From Actinomycetes bacterium (GTDB taxonomy: Bacteria > Actinomycetota > Acidimicrobiia > Acidimicrobiales > SZUA-35), in assembly GCA_024280015.1 (NCBI GenBank), contig JAJRQY010000021.1:1-56205 (forward strand): a stretch of DNA of 56,205 bases, in the 5' to 3' direction. Position 1 is the stretch's first letter; every line of letters begins with the position of its first letter. The notes under the pieces were generated by a model, which was not told where the DNA came from, did not search any database, and was given only the letters and a program-made list of their open reading frames with translations. This document shows positions 28,440 through 41,434 of this stretch, in pieces. Both the position numbers and the translations under genes were made by a program.

Positions 28440-29384
28440 CTAGCTCTCGCACGCGTCTCGCAGCATCTGTTTGAACAAGGCTTCGTCGGCAACGGCGACA
28501 TACTCACAATTCGGCTCATCCACCAGATGGCCATAGTGGTCAATGAACGTGCCACCCTGTCCAGCATCGTCCATGCCGATGTCGACATTCACCGCTCGAG
28601 TTTCCAGCGCTACCGCCGGGTTGATGGCAACGGCCATCGCGATTGGATCCGGCAGGTCATAACCAGCCAAGCCTGTCTGGGCAATGGCGTAGTCGTTCAC
28701 CGCCTTGTTGATGTCAACCGCAAACTGGCCAATCGGGCCCAAGGCTCGAAGTTCGGCTTGCTCTTCCGAGGTGATGACGGCGTAACATCGCGAAATATCC
28801 CAGCCGACAAAGGTCAAGAGCCCGGGGGCATCGAGGACAATCTTGGCTGCCTCGGGATCACTCCAGATATTGAACTCACCAGCTCGGCCCACGTTGCCAA
28901 CACCATCGAAGGCTCCGCCCATCACCACAACGCGCTTGAAACACTCCAAGAAGTCCGGCTGCAACACAACCGCGGCGGCAATATTGGTCAATGGTCCCAG
29001 CGTTACCAAGGTGTGTTTGCCTCGCTCTTCGACTGCGATTCGGCGCAGCATGTCCACTGCGTGCTCTAGGCCAGCTGACCGGGTCGGTTCGGGGAGCTTC
29101 ACATTGCTCATCCCGTCAGAGCCATGCACAAACTCCGCGTCGGCCTGTCGCCGGAGCAGCGGATGCTCTATCCCTTGGTACAGGGGAATGTCTGAACGGC
29201 CGGCCATGTCGAGGGTCACGAGCGCATTTCGGGTGGCTTGGCCAAGATCGATGTTGCCGTACACCGTCGTGACTGCCCGGACCGAAACGCCAGGCAGGCG
29301 AGCAGCCATCAGTAGGGCTACGGCGTCATCGGAGCCCGTGTCGGTATCAACAATGAGGCTGACGTCAGAGGAGAGCGAATTCAC
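28440..29384 (-). CDS. Inosine-uridine preferring nucleoside hydrolase family
   Basis: 314 residues. The N-terminal calcium-binding signature is intact (LIVDTDTGSDDAVAL, Asp13, Asp15, Asp19 and Asp20), as are VTTVYGNIDLGQATRNAL, TLGPLTNIAAAV, VVMGGAF and EFNIWSDPEAA. The enzyme splits ribonucleosides into base and ribose for salvage. Its base preference is not predictable. It stops two bases past the convergent pseudogene stop. The start is GTG at 29384 with TAGCTT six nt before it. Confidence 0.92.
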   Translation of the reverse strand: MNSLSSDVSLIVDTDTGSDDAVALLMAARLPGVSVRAVTTVYGNIDLGQATRNALVTLDMAGRSDIPLYQGIEHPLLRRQADAEFVHGSDGMSNVKLPEPTRSAGLEHAVDMLRRIAVEERGKHTLVTLGPLTNIAAAVVLQPDFLECFKRVVVMGGAFDGVGNVGRAGEFNIWSDPEAAKIVLDAPGLLTFVGWDISRCYAVITSEEQAELRALGPIGQFAVDINKAVNDYAIAQTGLAGYDLPDPIAMAVAINPAVALETRAVNVDIGMDDAGQGGTFIDHYGHLVDEPNCEYVAVADEALFKQMLRDACES

Positions 29385-29390
29385 CGGATC

Positions 29391-29396
29391 AAGCTA
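29391..29396 (-). promoter_or_regulatory. -10 box of the nucleoside hydrolase gene (leaderless)
   Basis: TAGCTT on the minus strand, six nt before the GTG at 29384. Confidence 0.5.
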
Positions 29397-29455
29397 GCTC
29401 GACCGGCTCCACGCCACACAAGCTCCCAACACCAGTCAGGTGGGCGATATGGCTC

Positions 29456-30010
29456 TCAAGACAGCCAGTCAGCAACTGCTGCCAGCACGGCTGGATCATG
29501 CTTAGGAACCGGATCATGACCAGTCCGCTCCAACCAGAGTTCCGTGACCTCGCCAGCAATAGCAGGAAGGTGCGCGGCGAACTCGGGTTCCTTCCCAAAA
29601 GGATCGCTGGCGCCTTGGATGAGAAGAACCGGCAAGTCCAATTCCGGAAAGTGCTCAACTCGGAGTTTTTCCGGCTTCTTCGGCGGGTGCAAGGGGTAGC
29701 TCAGGAGAAGCAGCCCAGCCGCAGGCAGTCCGTCGGCAATAGCAATGGAGCAGGCCCGACCACCCATGGAACGGCCTCCCAGAACAAGATCTTCACGCTT
29801 CAACCCCCAGTCCTTGGCCAGTTGTGCCGTCTGGTCTTGGATGGAGGCAACGAGCTTGGGCATTCGGTCCGGCGGGCGTCGCCCAGGATTGTTCTTGCGG
29901 TATTCAAAATTGCAACGAGCAACCGGAATATCCAGATGATCTTCGAGAGCCAGAAAGAGACGGTGGTCCCGATTGCCTCCGGCTCCATGGAACAGAACGA
30001 GCCCTTTCAT
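29456..30010 (-). CDS. Small alpha/beta hydrolase (Tex30/KANL3-like)
   Basis: 184 residues from the ATG at 30010; a TTG at 30013 is directly before it. The nucleophile elbow is GGRSMGGRA (Ser81), the oxyanion region is LVLFHGAGGN, and the acid and base are in LIQGASDPFG and ERTGHDPVPKHDP. The compact size matches the alpha/beta-hydrolase group related to Tex30/KANL3. The substrate is unknown. It overlaps the J-domain gene upstream (TGATG), so both are on one transcript. Confidence 0.82.
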   Translation of the reverse strand: MKGLVLFHGAGGNRDHRLFLALEDHLDIPVARCNFEYRKNNPGRRPPDRMPKLVASIQDQTAQLAKDWGLKREDLVLGGRSMGGRACSIAIADGLPAAGLLLLSYPLHPPKKPEKLRVEHFPELDLPVLLIQGASDPFGKEPEFAAHLPAIAGEVTELWLERTGHDPVPKHDPAVLAAVADWLS

Positions 30011-30483
30011 CAATCCATTCCTTCTTGTGTCGCACCGAGCAGTACACGTCGAGCCTCGGTGAGGTCAGCAATTCGCTTTGCCGCATCTGCACTCACTCCC
30101 CCGTGATCAGGGTGGGCATCGCGCACCAACCTTCGAAAGGTTCGTTGAACCTGACGACGATTGAAACCAGTCACCTCAACCCCACCCATGCCGAACAGCT
30201 GCAGAGCCCACGAGGTCGGATCATTCCATGCTGTCAGCTCAAGGAGGTTGGCGCCACGACCTCCCATCACCTGGCTTATAAAGCGACCGTCAACTTCGCC
30301 TGTCCACATCAGAGCCACCAAAATAGCCTCAAAGACCGACACCTGACACTGCTCAGGCAACGAGGCCGCAGCATAGGAGGCAGCCAGAGCCTGCTGGATC
30401 GGCCGACCCGTATCCTCGGCGAATTCAAACCGGAGCTGGCCGCCAACGCCAATGAGCCGGTGCACACTGCTTAGGAGGCCCAC
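30010..30483 (-). CDS. J-domain protein with N-terminal extra domain
   Basis: 157 residues. The last about 55 residues form a J-domain core: helix II RRQVQRTFRRLVRDAHPDHGG includes the HPD motif needed to stimulate Hsp70 (DnaK), and helix III is KRIADLTEARRVLLG. The first 100 residues are unassigned and presumably recruit a client. There is no zinc finger or G/F region, so it is a class III J-protein. The start is GTG at 30483, and its stop overlaps the hydrolase start. Confidence 0.8.
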   Translation of the reverse strand: MGLLSSVHRLIGVGGQLRFEFAEDTGRPIQQALAASYAAASLPEQCQVSVFEAILVALMWTGEVDGRFISQVMGGRGANLLELTAWNDPTSWALQLFGMGGVEVTGFNRRQVQRTFRRLVRDAHPDHGGVSADAAKRIADLTEARRVLLGATQEGMD

Positions 30484-30516
30484 CCGGTCGGTCTGGAAGC
30501 GATGTCGAACGCGAGG

Positions 30517-30738
30517 TTACACCACTCTGTGGCCAGCCGCCAGCTGCTCAATCAGGTGATACAGGCCCTCACGCAGTTCAGGCTCGACCCGGTCCGCGGT
30601 GTTGGCAACGATTCCGGCCAGCAACAGGCCGCCAGCGCCCGGCGAAGGCTCAACTGGCAGATTCCGTGCACCCAGGGCAATGCGTCGGGTCGGAGCGATG
30701 GCACGGGAGTGACAAACCTCAAGCTCGGCGACAATCAT
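30517..30738 (-). CDS. Small conserved-looking protein, unknown function
   Basis: 73 residues. The ordered motif PTRRIALGARNLPVEPSP followed by GAGGLLLAGIVAN looks protein-like rather than random, but I do not recognise a family. It ends 33 nt before the J-domain gene, on the same strand, and may lead that operon. A -10-like TAGGTT lies eight nt before the ATG. Some doubt remains because of its size. Confidence 0.5.
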   Translation of the reverse strand: MIVAELEVCHSRAIAPTRRIALGARNLPVEPSPGAGGLLLAGIVANTADRVEPELREGLYHLIEQLAAGHRVV

Positions 30739-30820
30739 TGGAAGGCAACCTATCTACCGCAGGCAAGTGCAGCGAGTCGCGCTGACAGCGGTCAGCTCGC
30801 AGATGTGGGATCATCGAAGG

Positions 30821-31663
30821 ATGGCCTTCGATATTGATGAACTCCGAGTAAAACCCAACTCGAACCTTGACCTTTCCAAGATTGACCCAAGCGGGACTCC
30901 GGAATGGTCCAATGCCGACGAGGATGGTGGATCCTCCAACAAGGATGCTGGAAAAGCCCGAGGTCTTGAACTGAACCAGCGGCTAGAGGAGCTCCAGGAG
31001 CTGCTCTATGCCGAGGGCAAGCACCGGGTCTTGATCGTGATCCAGGCCATGGATGCAGGCGGCAAAGACGGAACCATCAAACATGTATTCGAAGGAGTCA
31101 ACCCTAGTGGGGTCAAGGTTGCGGCCTTCAAGGCTCCATCGTCGTTGGAACGCTCTCATGACTATCTGTGGCGCATCCACCAACACGCGCCAGCCGATGG
31201 TCAGCTGACCATTTTCAACCGCAGCCACTACGAGGATGTTCTCGTGGTTCGTGTCATGGATCTGGTGGACAAGGACCGCTGGCAGAAGCGATACGAACAC
31301 ATTGCCAACTTCGAACAGATGATGGTTGACGAGGGAACAACCATCATCAAGCTATTCCTGCATATCTCCAAGCAAGAGCAACAAGAACGGCTTCAGGAAC
31401 GGTTGGATCGCCCCGAGAAGAACTGGAAGTTTGACAGTGGCGACCTTGTCCACCGGGAGAAATGGAACGACTATCAAAAGGCCTTTGAGACGGCCCTAGA
31501 AAAGACAAGCACCAAGGACGCTCCTTGGTATGTGATCCCCGCCAATCGCAAGTGGTACCGCAATATCGCCGTTTCGGAGATTGTGATTCAAACCCTGGAG
31601 TCTCTACAGATGGAGTATCCGCCCGCGCCCGCCGATATCACCGAGATGCACATCCCCGATTAG
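30821..31663 (+). CDS. Polyphosphate kinase 2 family protein
   Basis: 280 residues from the ATG at 30821 (GTG at 30767 and ATG at 30803 are also in frame). The Walker A of PPK2 is IQAMDAGGKDGT (about 74-85) and the Walker B region is FNRSHYEDVLVVRV. The lid region RLDRPEKNWKF is typical. PPK2 enzymes transfer phosphate from polyphosphate to AMP, ADP or other nucleotides; the single-domain form fits class I or III. The AMP/ADP preference cannot be told from this reading. Confidence 0.93.
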   Translation: MAFDIDELRVKPNSNLDLSKIDPSGTPEWSNADEDGGSSNKDAGKARGLELNQRLEELQELLYAEGKHRVLIVIQAMDAGGKDGTIKHVFEGVNPSGVKVAAFKAPSSLERSHDYLWRIHQHAPADGQLTIFNRSHYEDVLVVRVMDLVDKDRWQKRYEHIANFEQMMVDEGTTIIKLFLHISKQEQQERLQERLDRPEKNWKFDSGDLVHREKWNDYQKAFETALEKTSTKDAPWYVIPANRKWYRNIAVSEIVIQTLESLQMEYPPAPADITEMHIPD

Positions 31664-31678
31664 GCCCGCTAGAGCATG

Positions 31679-31707
31679 CTGGTACGTGCTCCAGCGGTGC
31701 CAGAACG
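31679..31707. repeat. Second copy of the 19-bp inverted-repeat motif
   Basis: CTCCAGCGGTGCCAGAACG (31689-31707) matches 19338-19356 at 18 of 19 positions. A partial left arm CTGGTAC (31679-31685) pairs with GTGCCAG (31697-31703) with one G-T pair. It lies between the convergent stops of PPK2 and glpX, so a terminator-like role is possible. Confidence 0.55.
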
Positions 31708-31723
31708 CAGTCCTCGGGGCCAG

Positions 31724-32728
31724 CTACTCGGCGCGGCGAGAGTAGTGGAGAGCTCCCATTTCACGGAGCTTTGATGGCTTGTGGTGCGCATCAATTACTC
31801 GGACCGTTCCCGATCGTCCTCGCATGACAAGCGACTGGGTCGAGATGCCATCTTCGGTGTATCGCACACCACGAAGCAGGTCGCCGCTGGTGATGCCGGT
31901 TGCAGCAAAGAAACAGTTGTCGGTACTGACAAGGTCATCCAGCGTGAGGATCTTGTCCAGGTCATAGCCCTGCTCTTCAGCCGCAGCCCGATCGGCATCG
32001 TCGCGAGCCCAAAGTCTGCCCTGAAGGTCGCCGCCCATGCACTTGAGGGCAGCAGCCGCGATCACACCTTCTGGTGTTCCTCCGATACCCATCAAGATGT
32101 CAACACCAGCGCCTTGCCAGGCCGTGGCAATGGCAGAGGCGACGTCGCCATCTCGAATGAGCTTGATGCGAGCGCCAGTTTCGCGGATCTCGGCCACGAG
32201 GCCATCGTGTCGAGGGCGGTCAAGCACAACGACGGTCAAATCTTGAATGCTGACCCGCTTAGCCTTGGCCAACGCGGTCAAGTTGCGATCGACGGGGAGG
32301 CGGATGTCAACAATGCCGGCACCCGAGGGGCCAACGGCAATCTTGTCCATATAGACCATTGGCCCAGGGTCATACATCGAGCCGCGTTCGGCCACGGCAA
32401 TAACGGCAATTGCACCCGCCTGCCCTTGAGCAGTCAGGGTTGTGCCATCGACCGGGTCCACGGCGATGTCGGTTTTCGGTGGCTCACCGTTGCCGATGCT
32501 CTCACCGTTGTACAGCATCGGGGCTTCGTCTTTTTCGCCCTCACCAATGATGACTAGTCCATCCATGGTGACGCTGCGAAGAACCTCACGCATGGCGTCT
32601 ACCGCCGCCTGGTCGGCACCAATCTTGTCTCCTCGCCCCATCCAGCGAGCTGCGGCCATGGCCGCGGCCTCTGTTGTTCGGACAAGGTCAAGGGCCAGAT
32701 TTCGTTCTGGTGCCAATCGTTCAGTCAT
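31724..32728 (-). CDS. glpX: Class II fructose-1,6-bisphosphatase
   Basis: 334 residues from the ATG at 32728. GlpX marks: EGEKDEAPML, the metal site AVDPVDGTT, then RPRHDGLVAEIRETGARIKL, RDGDVASAIA and GIGGTPEGVIAAAALKCMGG. It removes the 1-phosphate of fructose bisphosphate in gluconeogenesis and is the main FBPase in actinobacteria. It is transcribed in the same direction as the atp operon, 242 nt after atpC. A possible terminator hairpin lies in that gap, so it is probably a separate unit. Confidence 0.95.
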   Translation of the reverse strand: MTERLAPERNLALDLVRTTEAAAMAAARWMGRGDKIGADQAAVDAMREVLRSVTMDGLVIIGEGEKDEAPMLYNGESIGNGEPPKTDIAVDPVDGTTLTAQGQAGAIAVIAVAERGSMYDPGPMVYMDKIAVGPSGAGIVDIRLPVDRNLTALAKAKRVSIQDLTVVVLDRPRHDGLVAEIRETGARIKLIRDGDVASAIATAWQGAGVDILMGIGGTPEGVIAAAALKCMGGDLQGRLWARDDADRAAAEEQGYDLDKILTLDDLVSTDNCFFAATGITSGDLLRGVRYTEDGISTQSLVMRGRSGTVRVIDAHHKPSKLREMGALHYSRRAE

Positions 32729-32872
32729 AGCAAACCACCGTAGTAAAGAGAATCGTTCCAAACAGAGACTGTCGCACAATCACCCAGCGCTTCGGGCTGA
32801 ATGGACCAGAAACGCCTCACCGCCAATACCGATCGCACCTTGCACCTCAAGAGCCAGCAACAATCGGCAAAG

Positions 32873-32903
32873 GCCAGCCAGAACCAAAGATTCGAGCTGG
32901 CCT
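32873..32903 (-). terminator. Possible terminator hairpin after the atp operon
   Basis: GGCCAGC (32873-32879) pairs exactly with GCTGGCC (32897-32903) across a 17-nt loop, about 70 nt after the atpC stop. On the minus strand only a short TTT follows, so intrinsic termination would be weak. The rest of 32729-32970 shows no gene. Confidence 0.3.
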
Positions 32904-32970
32904 TCGTGCCGCGTGTGTACTATCGGCCGAACAGGCCAGATCGTGAACGAACTACCCGGGAATACCGGTA

Positions 32971-33368
32971 CTAATCAGACTGCGCGGCCAGGCTGAGCTT
33001 TAGCTCGGCCCACTGCTTGTCTTGGGCGGCGAACTTGTCGTCCTCATCGGTTTTCAAGGCTGCTTCGGCCTCAGCAAGGTCAGCCTTGGCTTCTTCGAGG
33101 TCAATGTCAGAGACCAGAGAGGCTTCATCGGACAAGACCGTGACTGAGGTTCCGGTCACCGAAACGAAGCCACTGCGGACAGCGAAGGAGGCAACCGTCC
33201 CAGAACTCTCTGTGACTCGAACCTCCGAGGCAAGCAAGCTGCCAATAAATGGCTCATGACCGGTGAGAAAAGCGATCTCGCCGCCACCACGGGTTCGAGC
33301 AACAACTTGCGTTGCCTCACCCGAATAGAGCGACGACTCCGGAGAGACGAACTCGACGGCGAACGCCA

Positions 33369-33369
<1 letters not shown>
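32971..33369 (-). CDS. atpC: F1Fo ATP synthase subunit epsilon
   Basis: 132 residues. The N-terminal beta sandwich (VEFVSPESSLYSGEA, EIAFLTGHEPFIGSLL, VRSGFVSVTGTSVTVLSDEA) and a C-terminal helical part (about 85-130) are typical. It links the rotor to F1 and can inhibit ATP hydrolysis. The start overlaps the atpD stop (TAATG). It is the last gene of the operon. Confidence 0.95.
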
Positions 33370-35878
<2,509 letters not shown>

Positions 35879-35882
35879 TGGA

Positions 35883-37499
<1,617 letters not shown>

Positions 37500-37602
37500 G
37501 TGAGAATCTCTCTGTAACTCTGGAGGTTTGGTAGCTCTGCTACCGAGGACTGACTGATTGGTACGTGTTGGAGTAGGGGATGGCGGCCGCGATGGCAGCC
37601 GA

Positions 37603-38127
37603 CTAGATCGTCTCTCGCATCTTGGAAAGACGATTGCGAAGGGAGCCATCAATAACGGTGTCACCAATGGTGGTAACTGCGCCGCCGACAACGGACGGGT
37701 CGATCACGACCTGGAGTTCGACATCATTGCCGGTGTTGGCCTTGAGTGCCTTGGCCAAACGGGCTTGCTGTTCATCGGACATGGCAACGGCGGTTCGCAC
37801 GGTGGCCACAGTTTTGCCCGATGCTGCAGCAGAAGCCGCAACAAAGGCATTGACGATCTCGGAGAACTGGGCACCTCGACCAGAGTTGACAATCAGTCCG
37901 GACAAGGCCCGGGTGGTGTCGGTGGTCTTGTTGGCTAAAAGGTCATCAATGACCTGGCCCCGAATAGCCGCGGGCAAGGTGTTGTTGCTCAAGGTTGAGC
38001 GAAGCTCTTCGTTGCCTTCGATGGCTGCTGCCACGTCGGCCAACTGAGCCTTCACTGTTTCGAGGTTGCCATCGGCCCGAGCCACAGCCAGCAAGGCTTG
38101 GGCGTATCCGGTGATGTGATCTGACAT
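37603..38127 (-). CDS. atpH: F1Fo ATP synthase subunit delta
   Basis: 174 residues, typical. The N-terminal helical domain begins [14 protein letters not shown] and the C-terminal signature is LVIDP-like ([28 protein letters not shown]). It clamps the b-subunit stalk to the top of F1. It is a separate gene here, not fused to b as in mycobacteria. The 103-nt gap to atpA holds a small hairpin (37529-37543) and no gene. Confidence 0.93.
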   Translation of the reverse strand: MSDHITGYAQALLAVARADGNLETVKAQLADVAAAIEGNEELRSTLSNNTLPAAIRGQVIDDLLANKTTDTTRALSGLIVNSGRGAQFSEIVNAFVAASAAASGKTVATVRTAVAMSDEQQARLAKALKANTGNDVELQVVIDPSVVGGAVTTIGDTVIDGSLRNRLSKMRETI

Positions 38128-38158
38128 CTGGTGTTCTCCGCGTCGTCAGTCAGGGGGC

Positions 38159-38731
38159 TCAGCTGAGCTGGCCGACCTGATTGATGTAGTTCTCGATGAG
38201 TTCGGCATGTGCTGCTTCGTCAAGGCCTTCAGTAACGATGGCTTCGGTGGCATCACGGGTAATGATCGCGACCTCGTCTTGCAGGTCGGTGAGAGCCTGT
38301 CGCTTCATATTGGCGACATCGGCAACACCTCGGGTCTTGAGGGCTTCGGCGTCGGCTTTGGCCTTGGCCACCATGTCCACCTTGAGCCGAGATGCTGTTT
38401 CCAGAGCCTCGTCACGAATTCGGACCTCTTCGGCGCCAACATCAGGAAGATCGGCGGTCGAAGCGTTTAGGGCAGCTTCGGCTTCGGTGCGAGCAGCCTT
38501 GGCTGCATCAAGTTCAGCCTGAATCCGCTCGGGACGTGAGGCCACCATCTTCTTGATGGCGGGACCGAACTTCCAGGCAATCAAGGCAAAGAGTACAATT
38601 GCGGCCGACGAGCCCCAATAGACCTCTTTCATGTCACCGGCGAGATGCACACCATTCGGGTGGTGAACGACCGTTTCGGTGCCCTCGCCCGGGTCGCCTT
38701 GGTGTTCTTCATCTGTTTGGAAAAGATACAT
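38159..38731 (-). CDS. atpF: F1Fo ATP synthase subunit b
   Basis: 190 residues. A polar N-terminus of about 35 residues is followed by one transmembrane helix (WGSSAAIVLFALIAWKFG) and a long charged coiled coil rich in Ala, Glu and Arg. It forms one half of the peripheral stalk holding F1 still. It lies eight nt after the first b-type gene, and the two are only distantly similar, so the stalk is probably a b/b-prime heterodimer. Confidence 0.9.
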   Translation of the reverse strand: MYLFQTDEEHQGDPGEGTETVVHHPNGVHLAGDMKEVYWGSSAAIVLFALIAWKFGPAIKKMVASRPERIQAELDAAKAARTEAEAALNASTADLPDVGAEEVRIRDEALETASRLKVDMVAKAKADAEALKTRGVADVANMKRQALTDLQDEVAIITRDATEAIVTEGLDEAAHAELIENYINQVGQLS

Positions 38732-38739
38732 CAGCGTCC

Positions 38740-39300
38740 TCAGTTCGAACTGTTCAGGAATCGGTCAACGACCGGCTGAGCGGCACTGACGTCAACAGTG
38801 CGATTCATGACGCGAGATGCAGCATCGGCAGCAAGTCCGGCAACCGAGGGACCAACCCCAGCCATAGCGGCCTCACGAGCACCAGCGATCTCGGCCTCGG
38901 CTTCGGAGCGAGCGGCCGCGATCTCGTCCTCGGCGGCGCCGATGATGCGGGCACGGTCAGCTTCAGCCTCGGCGCGAGCAGCGTCGATGATCTGGGTGGC
39001 TTCGGCCCGGACATCGGCCAGCTGGTCAGAGACGTCGCTAGCAGCAGAACCGGCCTGACTTCGGGCCGCATCGGCAGCATCCAGGTCAGAGCGAACCAGA
39101 TTTGCTCGATCTTGCATGGTTTTTTGTACTGGCGGAAGTAGGACGAACTTCACCAACGCAAACAGAGTTGCGAAGGCAATAGCGCCCCAGAACAGCTCGG
39201 GAACGGTTGGAAGAATCGGGTTCGCCGCTTCCTCAACCACATGGTCTCCGAGCTCTCCACCTTCCTCCGCCAAGCGGAGCATCAGTGTTTGAGCAAGCAT
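38740..39300 (-). CDS. F1Fo ATP synthase subunit b-prime
   Basis: 186 residues. One transmembrane helix (LFWGAIAFATLFALVKFVLLP) is followed by an Ala/Asp/Glu/Arg coiled coil with heptads (RAEATQIIDAARAEAEADRA). The position directly after atpE is where b-prime genes lie in bacteria with two b subunits. Together with the next gene it should make the heterodimeric stator stalk. It starts five nt from the atpE stop. Confidence 0.88.
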   Translation of the reverse strand: MLAQTLMLRLAEEGGELGDHVVEEAANPILPTVPELFWGAIAFATLFALVKFVLLPPVQKTMQDRANLVRSDLDAADAARSQAGSAASDVSDQLADVRAEATQIIDAARAEAEADRARIIGAAEDEIAAARSEAEAEIAGAREAAMAGVGPSVAGLAADAASRVMNRTVDVSAAQPVVDRFLNSSN

Positions 39301-39304
39301 GTGA

Positions 39305-39625
<321 letters not shown>

Positions 39626-39703
39626 CTACGGAGCGGTTTGTTGTTCTGCCCGAGGGCGAGAAATGGTTGGTTGACAGAAAAATGAATTACTCGAACGGAA
39701 GAA

Positions 39704-40462
39704 TTAGTGGGCATGCAGCGACAGCTGGATGTAGACCGCAGTCAACAGGCTGAAAACAAAAGCCTGGATAAGAGAAACCATGACCTCAAAGCCCGTAAGT
39801 CCGACCAGCATGGCATAGCTGAAGGGAAGGATGGCGGCCAACGGCGAAGCGGTGGCGAGGGTGATACATAGAACCCCGAAGGTCACCAGCAAGATATGGC
39901 CAGCCAACATGTTGGCGAAAAGACGAACGGCTAGGCCGAATGGGCGAAGCAGGAAGGTTGAGAGAAACTCGATTGGTGTGACGAGGATGTACAAAGCCTT
40001 TGGCACTCCAGGAGGGAACAAGGAGGACTTCATGAATCCTGCAAAGCCCTGGGACTTGATACCAATGGTGACGAAGGAAACCCATGCAACAACGGCCAGG
40101 ATCAGTGGGTTGGCCATTCGGGCGTTGGCTGGCATCTGGAAGGTTGGGATGACTTCGAAAATATTGCCGAAGAAGACGAACAGGAAGATGGTCAGGATGA
40201 GAGGGGTGTACTTGAGCCCTTCTGGACCGATGGCCGAGAGCACAACCTGCTTCTCGACGAATTCGACGGTTCCCTCAACGATGTTCTGCACACCTCGAGG
40301 AACCATCTCTTTCTTGGCCAACAAGAACAAGGCGGTGGGGATAATGACCGCCAGCATGCTGATGAGGGCAATCTTGTTGAAGGCATAGAAGGTGCCATCG
40401 CCGAAGAATGCGGGCCATTCGACCAGATTTTCAATTGACGGGAACTCAAGTGCTGCGAACAC
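39704..40462 (-). CDS. atpB: F1Fo ATP synthase subunit a
   Basis: 252 residues with about six membrane helices. The essential Arg lies in LLRPFGLAVRLFANMLAGH and the last helix segment is QAFVFSLLTAVYIQLSLHAH. It forms the two half-channels that load and unload protons on the c ring. It is 108 nt upstream of atpE. Confidence 0.96.
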   Translation of the reverse strand: MFAALEFPSIENLVEWPAFFGDGTFYAFNKIALISMLAVIIPTALFLLAKKEMVPRGVQNIVEGTVEFVEKQVVLSAIGPEGLKYTPLILTIFLFVFFGNIFEVIPTFQMPANARMANPLILAVVAWVSFVTIGIKSQGFAGFMKSSLFPPGVPKALYILVTPIEFLSTFLLRPFGLAVRLFANMLAGHILLVTFGVLCITLATASPLAAILPFSYAMLVGLTGFEVMVSLIQAFVFSLLTAVYIQLSLHAH

Positions 40463-40517
40463 AGGAATGACTCCTTGAGGTCTTTACGAGAGCGATAGAG
40501 AGACGAGATTCGAACGA

Positions 40518-40985
40518 TTAGCGCCGACCGGCGGCCACTGGCCGCGAGCTGGAGCGAGAGACTTTTGGCTTGAGTCCGGGGTAAGCCATCGATGCCGAAA
40601 CATGACGGAGTTCCCAGATCAACAAACCGAGATGGGTCACGATCAACGTGATTCCAAGCGGCAACATAGCCACCCAGGACATGTCTTTCACGATCCACAC
40701 GGCAAAGAAGATTAGACCAAGGCGCATTGCATAGCCGCCTAATGCAGCAGATGCGACCGCGGCGAAGGAAATCTTTGAGGCCCAGGCCAACAATGCCGCA
40801 GACAGAATCAGGTTGACCAAGACAAGAAACATGCCGTAGGTCACCGACATGGCACCGTTGAAGCCTCCGAGCAAGGCACCAAAAGCCATGCCAAAGGGAA
40901 GGACGACGAGGCCACGCTTGACCATGTCAAGGGCGACTTCGGCTGCGGGTGAAGGCCCAACAAGTCGATCGGTAACAGCGGCCAT
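40518..40985 (-). CDS. atpI: ATP synthase subunit I family protein
   Basis: 155 residues with four hydrophobic helices and a basic Ser/Arg-rich tail. Position before atpB and topology fit the ATP synthase I family, which helps assemble the c ring or carry Mg2+. Sequence conservation in this family is low, so the call rests mainly on context. The ATG overlaps the previous stop (TGATG). Confidence 0.75.
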   Translation of the reverse strand: MAAVTDRLVGPSPAAEVALDMVKRGLVVLPFGMAFGALLGGFNGAMSVTYGMFLVLVNLILSAALLAWASKISFAAVASAALGGYAMRLGLIFFAVWIVKDMSWVAMLPLGITLIVTHLGLLIWELRHVSASMAYPGLKPKVSRSSSRPVAAGRR

Positions 40986-41314
40986 CAGCTGGGCTGCTCC
41001 TGTTGGGATGATTGCTTGATGACCGCCCTGGCTGCTGAATCATCCGCAGCAGCACGAATGGAGATCGTTTGCTGCTTGAGCGCAGTCGTTTCGGCGTTCA
41101 AGACCGCGATGTCATGGGTGTACCGGTAGTAGACCGAAACCGCGGCACCAAAGAAACCAAGAACCGTGAACAAGATCATGAAGACTGGGCGGGTACCGAC
41201 CCAGCCATCCAGAAAGTAGCCGCCGAGACCGAGCATGACTGCAGAAAGAACCAGCTCGAAGGAGCCGGAGCTGTTGTGCATCTGCTCAGAGAGTTGAGGT
41301 CGTCGGTCAGTCAC
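40985..41314 (-). CDS. AtpZ/AtpI-like small membrane protein
   Basis: 109 residues from the GTG at 41314, with AAGG just upstream; an in-frame TTG at 41326 also exists. Two transmembrane helices (SAVMLGLGGYFLDGWVG and FMILFTVLGFFGAAVSVYY) and the Gly-Tyr-Phe-Leu-Asp motif are typical of AtpZ-type proteins at the head of atp operons. The C-terminal third is a polar helix. It is first in the operon; the promoter should lie in 41327-41434, where no convincing -35/-10 pair is seen. Confidence 0.75.
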   Translation of the reverse strand: MTDRRPQLSEQMHNSSGSFELVLSAVMLGLGGYFLDGWVGTRPVFMILFTVLGFFGAAVSVYYRYTHDIAVLNAETTALKQQTISIRAAADDSAARAVIKQSSQQEQPS

Positions 41315-41434
41315 GGTGCCTTGCAAAGCTAGAAGTTTCGATCAGAAATTGGTAAGACACGCGGATCTAATCACCGTGCGCTGCACGAACGATATGGAGT
41401 GTCCATACACCTTCGCAACCCCAATCATCGGTCA

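Noticed and set aside
31781-32557. A 258-codon plus-strand frame opposite glpX
   Set aside because: Shadow of the glpX coding frame, without start signals or domains.
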